A DNA stretch of 33,344 nt from NCBI GenBank assembly GCA_052148155.1, contig JBKQIY010000196.1:1-33344 (forward strand), read 5' to 3'. The notes below the pieces were generated by a model. It was given only the letters and a program-made list of their open reading frames with translations, did no database searches and was not told the DNA's origin. The position numbers and the translations under genes are program-made. Source of the DNA: JBBQER01 sp052148155. GTDB lineage: Bacteria > Actinomycetota > Acidimicrobiia > IMCC26256 > PALSA-610. Within the stretch, counting starts at the first letter, position 1. Each line of letters opens with the position of its first letter. Positions 16,343 through 23,340 of the stretch are shown one piece after another.

Positions 16343-17815
16343 TTAGCCCGGCCACACGACCGACTGGAGCTCACTGTAGGCGTGCAAGCCGAACACGCCG
16401 CCGTCGCGCCCGACCCCACTCATCTTGTTGCCGCCGAACGGAGCGTTGTGGTTGCGCTGCGTCGTGTTGATGCCGACGTTGCCGGCACGCATGCGCTTGC
16501 TCGCACGGAACGCCCGATTCGTATCGGAGCTGAACACGTAGTCGTAGAGCGCGAAGTCGGTTCCGTTGGCGATCGCGATGCCTTCGTCGTCGTCGTCGAA
16601 TGGCAGCGCGACGATCACCGGTCCGAAAATCTCCTCCTGCACGACGCTCATCTCCGGACGGCATCCGGCGATAAGCGTCGGCGCGACGTAGAACCCTCGG
16701 TCGGGTTTTTCGGGTCGTTCCCCTCCCACGAGAATCTCGCCACCGTCGTCTGCGCCGCTACGCACGTAACGTTCGATGCGATCACGGTGCTGCGCGGTGA
16801 TCACCGGACCGAGGATCGTGCCCGGCTCGTAGGGATCTCCGACCTTCAACACTTTCGCCATCTTTGCCAGACCGTCAATCACCTGGTCGTAGATCGAGCG
16901 GTGCACGATCGCTCGGGTCGGGGCGGTGCAGATCTGGCCTGAGTGGAACGTCCACACGGAGCCGATCATCTGTACCGCAGTTTTGACGTGAGCGTCGTCG
17001 AACACCAATGCGGCGCCTTTGCCGCCGAGCTCGAGCAGCATGCGTTTCATGGTGCGGCCGCCCACTTCGGCGATGCGCGTCCCGACGCCCGTCGAGCCGG
17101 TGAACGAAACCATGTCGATATCGCGGGTGTCGACCAGCGCCTCACCGGTTTCCGGAGTCGACCCGGTCACGACGTTTACGACACCGGGCGGAAAACCGAC
17201 GTCGTGCAGGATGCCGACGAGGTCGACGACCGCGAGCGGGTTCTGCGACGCGGGTCGGACAACCACCGTGTTGCCCATCGCCAGCGCAGGCCCGAGCTTG
17301 CCGGCCATGTTGACGATCGGGAAGTTGTAGGGCGTAATGCAGGCGACCGCGCCGCACGGCTGGCGGCGCGCAATCGCACCCATCAGGCCGCCCGGAGCGA
17401 GCGCGGTGGCCGGCATCTCTTGCGGTGCGAGCGGAATCACGGTGGGATCGAGCGCGAGGCGCGCGTAGGTCTCGAACCGCGTCCATGCCGTCGGCACCTG
17501 CATTTGCTTGCCGACCGTCTCCGTGCAACCGGTCTCGGCGATCACGGTCGCCAGCAGCTCCGCGAACCGCGCCTTGATCGCGACGGCGGCTTTGGTGAGC
17601 AGCTCGGCGCGGAACTCGGGCGTGGTCTGTGACCACTCCGGGAACGCGGCTTGGGCGGCGCGTGCCGCGTCGAGGGCTTGGGCCCGCGACGCCTCCGGCG
17701 CGACACCCACAACCTCTTCGGTCGCGGGATTCACGACGTCGTAGCCGCCGTCGGCGCCGTCGACCCATTCGCCGCCGATCAACAGCTGCCGGTCGGTCCT
17801 GTTTCGCTCCGTCAC
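16343..17815 (-). CDS. Aldehyde dehydrogenase (NAD(P)-dependent)
   Basis: A 490-residue ALDH-superfamily enzyme that oxidises an aldehyde to the acid. Asn164 (TPYNFP), Glu262 (LLELGGKG) and the nucleophile Cys296 (SGQICTAPTR) are present, and VQEEIFGPV and GVGRDGGVFGL fit the C-terminal part. The cofactor-binding stretch reads VVVRPASQNP where most family members have VxKPSE, so the usual Lys is Arg187 and the usual Glu is Ser190, which may affect NAD/NADP choice. The start is a GTG (VTERNR). A TACACT box ends eight bases before it, suggesting a leaderless transcript, and a KstR-like palindrome overlaps that box. It leads a cluster of two LLM oxidoreductases and more genes, pointing to oxidation of an alcohol/aldehyde catabolite. 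Confidence 0.92.
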   Translation of the reverse strand: MTERNRTDRQLLIGGEWVDGADGGYDVVNPATEEVVGVAPEASRAQALDAARAAQAAFPEWSQTTPEFRAELLTKAAVAIKARFAELLATVIAETGCTETVGKQMQVPTAWTRFETYARLALDPTVIPLAPQEMPATALAPGGLMGAIARRQPCGAVACITPYNFPIVNMAGKLGPALAMGNTVVVRPASQNPLAVVDLVGILHDVGFPPGVVNVVTGSTPETGEALVDTRDIDMVSFTGSTGVGTRIAEVGGRTMKRMLLELGGKGAALVFDDAHVKTAVQMIGSVWTFHSGQICTAPTRAIVHRSIYDQVIDGLAKMAKVLKVGDPYEPGTILGPVITAQHRDRIERYVRSGADDGGEILVGGERPEKPDRGFYVAPTLIAGCRPEMSVVQEEIFGPVIVALPFDDDDEGIAIANGTDFALYDYVFSSDTNRAFRASKRMRAGNVGINTTQRNHNAPFGGNKMSGVGRDGGVFGLHAYSELQSVVWPG

Positions 17816-18275
17816 GCCGGCGAAGTGTAACGCGTTCTATTTTGGCTCGATCGGCCGCCGCCATGGTCCGAGATGTCGTGCGGCATGCGCTCGCGAGGCC
17901 CGGGATTGGTGCGGGGCAATGTCGTGGGCTGTCGGCCGCGGTCAAGCTCGGCGGCGCGGCGACGGGTGCGACCTCCGAACCTGTTTTCGTCCCCGCCGGC
18001 AGAGGCGTATCTCGCCCGGTACGCATGGGCGTCGGTCGGCGGGCACCGTGCGCACGGGGCGCGCCGTGGGAGCGGTTCGGGTCAAGGCGCGGTGACGGGG
18101 CGCTGACACGGGGGCGAGCTCAGGCCCGCGACCGGGAGTTTCAGCGCAGCGCTGTCTGCCATGGCGTCGGCTCGGCCAGGTCGCCCGCGGTGGCGCGGCC
18201 CGCCCCGATAGAAGCGATCGACGCGATTCGCGGTCGCGACCGTCGGAATTCGGCGTCCCGAACGATGATTGGCAT
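17816..18275. other. 460-bp divergent gap between ALDH and the sigma factor; no gene seen
   Basis: The left end carries the ALDH promoter and operator. The rest is very GC-rich, with short Arg-rich open frames on both strands that lack start signals or motifs. CAGCGCAGCGCTG (18142-18154) is a short perfect palindrome around one base. I saw no clear TTGACA/TANNNT pair in front of the sigma factor gene, which may use an alternative, perhaps autoregulated, promoter. Confidence 0.5.
17826..17839. promoter_or_regulatory. KstR-like TetR operator at the ALDH promoter
   Basis: TGTAACGCGTTCTA fits the mycobacterial KstR consensus TNNAACNNGTTNNA at every fixed position; the core AACGCGTT is a perfect 8-bp palindrome. 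It overlaps the likely -10 box of the ALDH gene (TACACT on the minus strand, 17824-17829), the place expected for a repressor. KstR controls cholesterol and lipid catabolism genes in actinobacteria and responds to CoA-linked intermediates. No TetR gene is in the window, so the cognate regulator is unknown. Confidence 0.55.
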
Positions 18276-18794
18276 GTGAGCAGCGTCCAGATGCCCGACC
18301 GCGGAACGGCGCTGCTGGCGATGTACGACCGAGCGTTACCCCAGGTGTTCGGCTACCTGCGCGCCCGGGTCGCGAGCGAGGCCGTCGCCGAAGACCTCAC
18401 GGCCGAAACGTTCCTCGCGGCGGTACAAGCAATCGAGCGCGACACCGTGGCGCAGCTGACGGTGGCGTGGCTCATCGGCGTCGCGCGCCACAAGCTCGTC
18501 GACCATTGGCGCCGCCAGACGCGCGAGGAGCGAAGCCTGGCCCTGCTCGTCGACGAAGAGCCGGCGCCCGACGGTGTCGACGAACGCTTCCAGCGTGCCC
18601 GCACCCGGGCCGTGCTCGCCGAGTTGGGTCCACACCATCGCGCCGCGCTCACGTTGCGCTATCTCGACGGTCTGTCCGTACCCGAGGTCGCAGACCATCT
18701 CGAACGCACCGTGCACGCTACCGAAGCACTGCTGGTACGCGCCCGAAACGCGTTCCGAATCGCTTACGCGCGAGGTGAATGCGATGACAACTGA
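18276..18794 (+). CDS. ECF-type RNA polymerase sigma factor
   Basis: A 172-residue two-domain sigma factor. Region 2 (about residues 14-82) contains FGYLRARVASEAVAEDLTAE, ETFLAAVQAI, and WLIGVARHKLVDHWRR for -10 recognition. Region 4 (about 108-166) contains LGPHHRAALTLRYLDGLSVP, then EVADHLERTVHATEALLVRA as the helix-turn-helix for -35 recognition. There is no extra C-terminal domain. The GTG at 18276 gives five residues before an in-frame ATG at 18291 that is an equally possible start; neither has a strong SD. The 3' end overlaps the VOC gene by 11 bases, so the two are translationally coupled, which is the usual arrangement of a sigma factor and its regulator. Confidence 0.9.
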   Translation: MSSVQMPDRGTALLAMYDRALPQVFGYLRARVASEAVAEDLTAETFLAAVQAIERDTVAQLTVAWLIGVARHKLVDHWRRQTREERSLALLVDEEPAPDGVDERFQRARTRAVLAELGPHHRAALTLRYLDGLSVPEVADHLERTVHATEALLVRARNAFRIAYARGECDDN

Positions 18795-19701
18795 CCCGTT
18801 CGACTCGTTGCGCGAGTCGAACATCCCGCTGGCGCCCCGTCCGGCATTCGCAGCATCGCTGCGTCGCCGGTTGTCCGCCGCGCTCGGTCCCACCTGGGAG
18901 GTACAACCGATGCTCGAGGTCCGCGAGTACACACCGGCCCGTCTTCGTTCGCTCACGCCCTATCTCGCGACCCACGATCCCGCGGCCGCGATCGATTGGT
19001 ACTCGGAGGTGTTCGGCGCCGAACTCCTCGGCGAACCGATCGTGATGGACGACGGCCGCATCGGCCACGCCGAGCTGCGGATCGGCGACGCGGTGATGAT
19101 GCTGGCCGGCGAATTTCCCGAAGAGGATCATCGCAGCCCGTTGACGCTCGGCGGCGGCTCGGTCGCGATCCTGGTGTACGTGCCGGATTCCGCCGCGACG
19201 TATGCGCTCGCGGTCGAACGCGGCGCGACGCCGTTGCGCCCTCTCGGCGAACACTACGGGGCGCTGGGTGGAGTGCTTCGCGATCCGTTCGGCCACCGCT
19301 GGTTCGTGCAGACCCAACTCGAGGCCGACGACATACCCGTCGAGGATGCTCCGGGGAGACGTTTCGGTGACATCGGCTACGTGACCTTCCGAGTCCCCGA
19401 CGGGGAGCGCGCCCGTCGGTTCTACGGCGCGTTGTTTGACTGGACGATGGACGGTGGGCACGAGACGGGCTCGTATCACATCGCGTCGATCACACCTCCG
19501 GCCGGTATCCACGGCGGCATCGATGAGGCCGAAGCCCGCATCTTCTTCCGCGTCGACAACCTCGCGTCGGTGGTGCAACGCGTACGTGACCTCGGTGGCG
19601 AGGTGCTGTCAGTTGCCGACCACGACTCCGGCGGCAACGCCGAATGCCGCGACGACCAGGGCTTGCGGTTCGACCTGTTCCGACCCCGCGCCGGTTACTG
19701 A
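18784..19701 (+). CDS. Two-domain VOC (glyoxalase/bleomycin-resistance fold) protein with an N-terminal leader, coupled to the sigma factor
   Basis: A 305-residue protein. Residues about 1-40 (DPFDSLRESNIPLAPRPAFA, then ASLRRRLSAALG) form a Pro-rich and amphipathic leader resembling the N-termini of some actinobacterial anti-sigma proteins. VOC domain 1 spans about 58-180 (LTPYLATHDPAAAIDWY, GRIGHAELRIGDAVMML, RDPFGHRWFVQT) and VOC domain 2 about 196-303 (GYVTFRVPDGERARRFYGAL, then DDQGLRFDLFRP). Domain 1 keeps His and Glu residues able to bind metal. GAGGTGA lies six to seven bases before the ATG, inside the sigma gene. The two may form a ligand-responsive regulatory pair, with the VOC protein sensing a small molecule; this is inferred from overlap and architecture. 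A plain resistance or lyase enzyme is the alternative. Confidence 0.85.
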   Translation: MTTDPFDSLRESNIPLAPRPAFAASLRRRLSAALGPTWEVQPMLEVREYTPARLRSLTPYLATHDPAAAIDWYSEVFGAELLGEPIVMDDGRIGHAELRIGDAVMMLAGEFPEEDHRSPLTLGGGSVAILVYVPDSAATYALAVERGATPLRPLGEHYGALGGVLRDPFGHRWFVQTQLEADDIPVEDAPGRRFGDIGYVTFRVPDGERARRFYGALFDWTMDGGHETGSYHIASITPPAGIHGGIDEAEARIFFRVDNLASVVQRVRDLGGEVLSVADHDSGGNAECRDDQGLRFDLFRPRAGY

Positions 19702-19744
19702 AGACCCGAACGCTGCTGCCCTCACGGCTCGCGAGCCTGTTCGC

Positions 19745-20956
19745 TTACGCCGGTGCGAGGTCGAGGTGCAGCATCCGGATCGCGTTGTCGCGGCAGATCT
19801 TGTCGACCTGCTCCTGGGTGAGGTGTTTCATCAGCTCTTCGGCGACCTTCTTCGTGTGCGGCCACGTGCTGTCGCTGTGCGGGTAGTCGGTCTCGAAGGT
19901 GATGTTGTCGACACCCACACTTTCCAACGAGCGCAGTCCGTGAGGATCGTCGAAGAAGCATCCGTAGACATGCTCGTAGTAGTACTCCGACGGCGGGCGC
20001 ATCACCTTGTCGGCGACGCCGCCCCAGCCGCGGTTGTCTTCCCACACCTTGTCGGCGCGTTCGAGCACGTAGGGGATCCAGCCGATCTGACCTTCGCTGT
20101 ACGCGATCGTCAAACGCGGGAACCGCTCGAACACGCCTGACATCAACCAGTCGGTCAGCGACATCGCCGCGTTCATGTATGTGAGAGTCGAACCGACGGC
20201 GGCCGGCGCGTCAGGCGAAGTGCTCGGCATCTTCGACGATGACCCGATGTGCATGTTGATCACCGTGTCGGTCTCCTCGCACGCGGCGAGGAACGGATCC
20301 CAGTAGCCGTCCTTGTCGTGGATCGACGGGAATCCAAGAAACGGCGGGATCTCCGAGAACGTCACGGCGTGACCGCCGCGTGCCGCGTTGCGGCGGATCT
20401 CGTCAGCCGCGAGCTTCGAGTCCCAAAGCTGAACGATAATCAACGGGATGAGCCGGCCGTTGGTGCCCGAGCACCATTCGTCGAACATCCAGTCGTTGTA
20501 GGCCTTGACGCACAGATCGCCGAGAGTCTTGTCCTTGCGTTCCGCGAACGTCTGGCCGCAAAAGCGCGGGAAGCTCGGAAACGCAAGCGACGCGTCGACA
20601 TGGTTCACGTCCATGTCTTCCAGGCGTGCCTTCTGGTCCCAACAACCCGGACGCATGTCGTCCATCGTGATCGGGCTGACCGTGATCTCGTCGCGCGGGT
20701 ATCCGGCCGCGGCGGACAGACGCGTGAGCGGGTACTGGAGATCTTCGATCAGCCACCAGTCACACCACGTCCCGTCTTCGTTCTCCGCGGCGGCTTCGTA
20801 GGAGAACACCCCGCCGACGAACTTCATGTTCTTGACCTTGCGTCGCTCAAGGCGCGGCCCGACCTGCCGATACGACGCCGGGAGGCGGTCCTGCCACACG
20901 CCCGGAGGTTCGATCACGTGGTCGTCGACGGAGACAATTCTCGGAATTTCGGGCAT
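19745..20956 (-). CDS. Amidohydrolase family 2 (ACMSD-like) metal-dependent hydrolase
   Basis: A 403-residue TIM-barrel hydrolase/decarboxylase of the amidohydrolase-2 family. The first-strand motif VSVDDHVIEPP supplies the Asp/His metal site. VDASLAFPSFPRFCGQTFAE, the TVINMHIGSSS His, YSEGQIGWIPY, and FETDYPHSDSTWP, whose Asp is the metal-site acid, follow in the expected order. Actinobacteria often encode several such proteins near CoA ligases and LLM enzymes, in aromatic or steroid breakdown. The reaction could be decarboxylation or C-C/C-N hydrolysis. There is no Shine-Dalgarno; a TAGCCT lies five bases before the ATG, a possible but close -10. It converges with the VOC gene across 43 bases. 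Confidence 0.88.
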   Translation of the reverse strand: MPEIPRIVSVDDHVIEPPGVWQDRLPASYRQVGPRLERRKVKNMKFVGGVFSYEAAAENEDGTWCDWWLIEDLQYPLTRLSAAAGYPRDEITVSPITMDDMRPGCWDQKARLEDMDVNHVDASLAFPSFPRFCGQTFAERKDKTLGDLCVKAYNDWMFDEWCSGTNGRLIPLIIVQLWDSKLAADEIRRNAARGGHAVTFSEIPPFLGFPSIHDKDGYWDPFLAACEETDTVINMHIGSSSKMPSTSPDAPAAVGSTLTYMNAAMSLTDWLMSGVFERFPRLTIAYSEGQIGWIPYVLERADKVWEDNRGWGGVADKVMRPPSEYYYEHVYGCFFDDPHGLRSLESVGVDNITFETDYPHSDSTWPHTKKVAEELMKHLTQEQVDKICRDNAIRMLHLDLAPA

Positions 20957-20990
20957 GAGGCAGGCTACATCTGGCTTGTCCGATCACGCG

Positions 20991-21020
20991 AAGACCGCGA
21001 TGGGCCGCGCGCGCGGTCTT
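20991..21020. promoter_or_regulatory. 9-bp perfect inverted repeat in a divergent promoter region
   Basis: AAGACCGCG (20991-20999) and CGCGGTCTT (21012-21020) are exact complements around 12 bases. The repeat lies between the divergent amidohydrolase and the small plus-strand gene. Its right edge touches a TAAGCT box (21020-21025) that ends six bases before the small gene's ATG, so a bound regulator could block it. It could be a dimer operator or an RNA hairpin; the sequence does not decide. Confidence 0.4.
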
Positions 21021-21031
21021 AAGCTCTCGGC

Positions 21032-21220
21032 ATGCCGTTACGTATTTATCCGATCTCCGCCGCGAGGTGGGCTCAGCTCGCGGGGACACCGTCGCCGATC
21101 GATCTGACCGAACGAACCGTCGATACCGGCGACCGGGCCGACCGTTTCCGCGACGAGCACGCGGCCCTCCAAGTGCAGGTCGCCGCCCTGCTCGCCGAGC
21201 ACGTGTCGGCTTCGGCCTGA
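21032..21220 (+). CDS. Small protein of unknown function (62 residues)
   Basis: A short protein starting MPLRIYPISAARWAQLAGT, with an Asp/Arg-rich middle and a predicted C-terminal amphipathic helix (HAALQVQVAALLAEHV). I recognise no family. Support for a real gene is its balanced composition against the Arg-rich frames on the other strand, and a TAAGCT -10-like box ending exactly six bases before the ATG, as for other leaderless starts in this window. It stands alone between the divergent amidohydrolase and the convergent isochorismatase-like gene. Confidence 0.5.
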   Translation: MPLRIYPISAARWAQLAGTPSPIDLTERTVDTGDRADRFRDEHAALQVQVAALLAEHVSASA

Positions 21221-21302
21221 CGCGGCCCGGCGCAGATCCGCCCGGCCTGGCATCGGCGACCTGTCGCCGCGCGCGTGCAGTGCGGGACGCCGAAGCGAAG
21301 AA

Positions 21303-21923
21303 TCATGTCCATGCTTGCAACATGTCGGCCGTGGTCGTCAGCGTCGCGATGACAGCCAACGTGTTGTCCAGCACCGACTGGCCGTAGTCGGCGGGTACGC
21401 CGGCGACGGCGTCCCGTGGGATCACGATCTGGTAGCCGCGGTTCACGGCGTCGAACGCGAGGTTCGTGACCCCCACATTGAGTGACACGCCCACACCAAC
21501 GATCGTCGTGACGCCGAGATTGCGTAACATCGGATCGAGTTGCGTTCCGGTCATCGGCCCGAGGCCGTGGTAGCGGGCGAGCACGACATCGGCGGGATCG
21601 ACGCCGATTTGTGCGGGAACCTGCACCGCCTCGCTTCCCGGTGACAGCTTCACCGCCGCGCGCTGGACGCCGAGAAACAGCCGCGCGTTTCGGTTCGCAC
21701 CCTTCCCGTCGTCGCGGGTCTCCGCGGTGCAATGCACGACGGTGACACCAACCGCGCGCGCCGCGCGTGCGAGTTGCCCACAATGCGCGACGAGATCGAC
21801 TGCCCGCGCTGCGTCAGCGAGCGCGGGCAGTACCGACCTGTCGCCCACCACGCCGTTCTGTACTTCCTGCAGCACGAGCGCGGTGCGCGCCGGCGAGACG
21901 AGCGCGGCGAGATCGAGCGGCAT
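21303..21923 (-). CDS. Isochorismatase-like protein lacking the catalytic triad
   Basis: A 206-residue isochorismatase/cysteine-hydrolase fold protein. The first strand reads TALVLQEVQNGVVG, where active members have VxDMQN, so the catalytic Asp is Glu20. The Lys strand reads DVVLARYHG, where members have KxRYSAF, so Leu115 is at the Lys position. The nucleophile segment reads VSLNVGVTNLAFDAV, where members have TNVCVE, so Gly151 replaces Cys. The rest of the fold (GTQLDPMLRNLGVTTIVGVG, RGYQIVIPRDAVAG) is intact, so this is not a decayed gene. I recall actinobacterial relatives with the same QEVQNGVVG motif, which suggests a conserved non-canonical subfamily. AAGGAG precedes the ATG by eight bases. 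The phosphatase gene upstream stops 15 bases away, so they form one unit. Confidence 0.85.
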   Translation of the reverse strand: MPLDLAALVSPARTALVLQEVQNGVVGDRSVLPALADAARAVDLVAHCGQLARAARAVGVTVVHCTAETRDDGKGANRNARLFLGVQRAAVKLSPGSEAVQVPAQIGVDPADVVLARYHGLGPMTGTQLDPMLRNLGVTTIVGVGVSLNVGVTNLAFDAVNRGYQIVIPRDAVAGVPADYGQSVLDNTLAVIATLTTTADMLQAWT

Positions 21924-21938
21924 CGACAGACTCCTTCG

Positions 21939-22445
21939 CTACAGACGAGGAATAAGCTCGTGCAGCAGGTCAGCGATCTCGCGCGCGCACGCGATGAACA
22001 CGTCGAGGTCACCGCCGGCCGGGTCGATGACCGCTTCCCAGGCTTCCAGCTCGACCTCATGCAGTCGCATCGGCTCGAGCCGCGCTGCCAGCAGGCTCGG
22101 TCCTTCCGGCAGATCGCGCACGAGACGCTTGAGGGTCGCGGTGCGGGCCGCAGCCTGAGGGTGCACACGGCGCATCCACGCGACGTGCTCGGGAGACAGA
22201 GCAATCACGAGATCGGCGTGGTCGAGCTCCTCCACCGTCGCCTGGCGACTGCGATGGTTGGGGACCGGGATGTCGAGCGAAGCGATCGCGTCGCGGGTAC
22301 GCCAGCTCATCGGCATCCCCTCGATCACATGCGTCCCGGAGGTGGTCACGACCAGACCGGGGACATGCTCACGCAGGATGGCGCCCGCCATCACCGAACG
22401 GGCCGCGTTTCCGGTACATAAGGTCACCACATGGAGTTCCGCCAT
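21939..22445 (-). CDS. Low-molecular-weight protein tyrosine phosphatase / arsenate-reductase-type phosphatase
   Basis: A 168-residue LMW-PTP fold protein. The P-loop CTGNAARS (Cys10 to Arg16) fits C-x5-R-S and sits directly after the first strand, and the general acid Asp141-Pro142 is present near the C-terminus. It should hydrolyse phosphotyrosine or phosphoarginine esters, or reduce arsenate if extra Cys residues are present. I see no obvious arsenate-reductase Cys pair, so phosphatase is the better call. The ATG was chosen because the fold starts at once and TAGCGT ends seven bases before it, indicating a leaderless mRNA; the longer upstream frame is the shadow of gpmA. It forms a unit with the isochorismatase-like gene. 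Confidence 0.85.
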   Translation of the reverse strand: MAELHVVTLCTGNAARSVMAGAILREHVPGLVVTTSGTHVIEGMPMSWRTRDAIASLDIPVPNHRSRQATVEELDHADLVIALSPEHVAWMRRVHPQAAARTATLKRLVRDLPEGPSLLAARLEPMRLHEVELEAWEAVIDPAGGDLDVFIACAREIADLLHELIPRL

Positions 22446-22542
22446 CGGGAGCACGCTACGGCGTCGCCGACGGAGCGCGGGGCAGAATGAGGCGACGCTC
22501 CGACGCGGAGCGACGACAGGAAGACGACAGAAAAGGGCGACC

Positions 22543-23304
22543 GTGCCGCACACGCTGGTGCTCCTCCGCCACGGCCAGAGCACCTGGAACCTCGAGAACC
22601 GGTTCACCGGTTGGGTCGACGTCGACCTGACCGAAGAAGGCCGCGCGCAAGCCCGTCGCGCCGGCCACGACCTCGCGGACGCACGGATCGTCCCCGATCT
22701 GGTGCACACGTCACTCCAGCGTCGGGCGATACACACCGCTGAACTCGCGCTCGGTGAATGCGGACGCTCATGGATCCCAGTTCGGCGCTCGTGGCGGCTG
22801 AACGAACGCCACTACGGCGCACTACAAGGCAAAAACAAGGCCGACACCGCGAAAGAGTTCTCGCCCGAGCAGGTGAAGATCTGGCGGCGTTCCTACGACG
22901 TGGCCCCGGATGCCCTCCCGATCGACGACCCCCGTTCTGGTATCGACGAGCGATACGCAGATCTGCCCCGCGACGTCCTTCCGCGCTCTGAGTGCCTCAA
23001 GGACGTGCTCGAACGGATGTTGCCGTGGTGGGAGGACTCCATCGTGCCTGACCTGCGATCAGGAGCAACGGTGCTGGTCGCCGCGCACGGCAACTCGCTG
23101 CGTGCCCTCGTGCAGCATCTCGACGGGCTCACCCGCCAAGAGGTCGTCGAACTCAACCTGCCGACCGGAGAGGTGGTCGTGTACGAACTCGACGACGACC
23201 TCCAGCCGCCCGCAACGGTCGGGCCGGGTGGGATTCGCGGCCGGTATCTCGACCCCGACCGCGCGGTCGCCGCCGCCGACGCGGTCGCGCGCCAAGCCGG
23301 CTAG
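22543..23304 (+). CDS. gpmA: 2,3-bisphosphoglycerate-dependent phosphoglycerate mutase
   Basis: A 253-residue glycolytic/gluconeogenic enzyme interconverting 3- and 2-phosphoglycerate in the cytosol through a phosphohistidine. LLRHGQSTWNLENRFTGWVD (phosphoacceptor His in RHG), TSLQRRAIHTAE, LNERHYGALQGKNK and AAHGNSLRALVQHLDG (second His) are all present and in order, and length is normal. The GTG start is supported by AAAAGGG a few bases upstream and by the standard family N-terminus. It is transcribed divergently from the phosphatase gene. The C-terminal tail after GRYLDPD is short and Ala-rich. Confidence 0.96.
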   Translation: MPHTLVLLRHGQSTWNLENRFTGWVDVDLTEEGRAQARRAGHDLADARIVPDLVHTSLQRRAIHTAELALGECGRSWIPVRRSWRLNERHYGALQGKNKADTAKEFSPEQVKIWRRSYDVAPDALPIDDPRSGIDERYADLPRDVLPRSECLKDVLERMLPWWEDSIVPDLRSGATVLVAAHGNSLRALVQHLDGLTRQEVVELNLPTGEVVVYELDDDLQPPATVGPGGIRGRYLDPDRAVAAADAVARQAG

Positions 23305-23340
23305 ACGTCACGTCGGCGACCGCTCGGCTGAACGTCACAA

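Noticed and set aside
19726..19737. Perfect palindrome GGCTCGCGAGCC between the VOC and amidohydrolase stops as a bidirectional terminator
   Set aside because: Only a 4-bp stem is possible once a loop is allowed, and there is no T run on either side.
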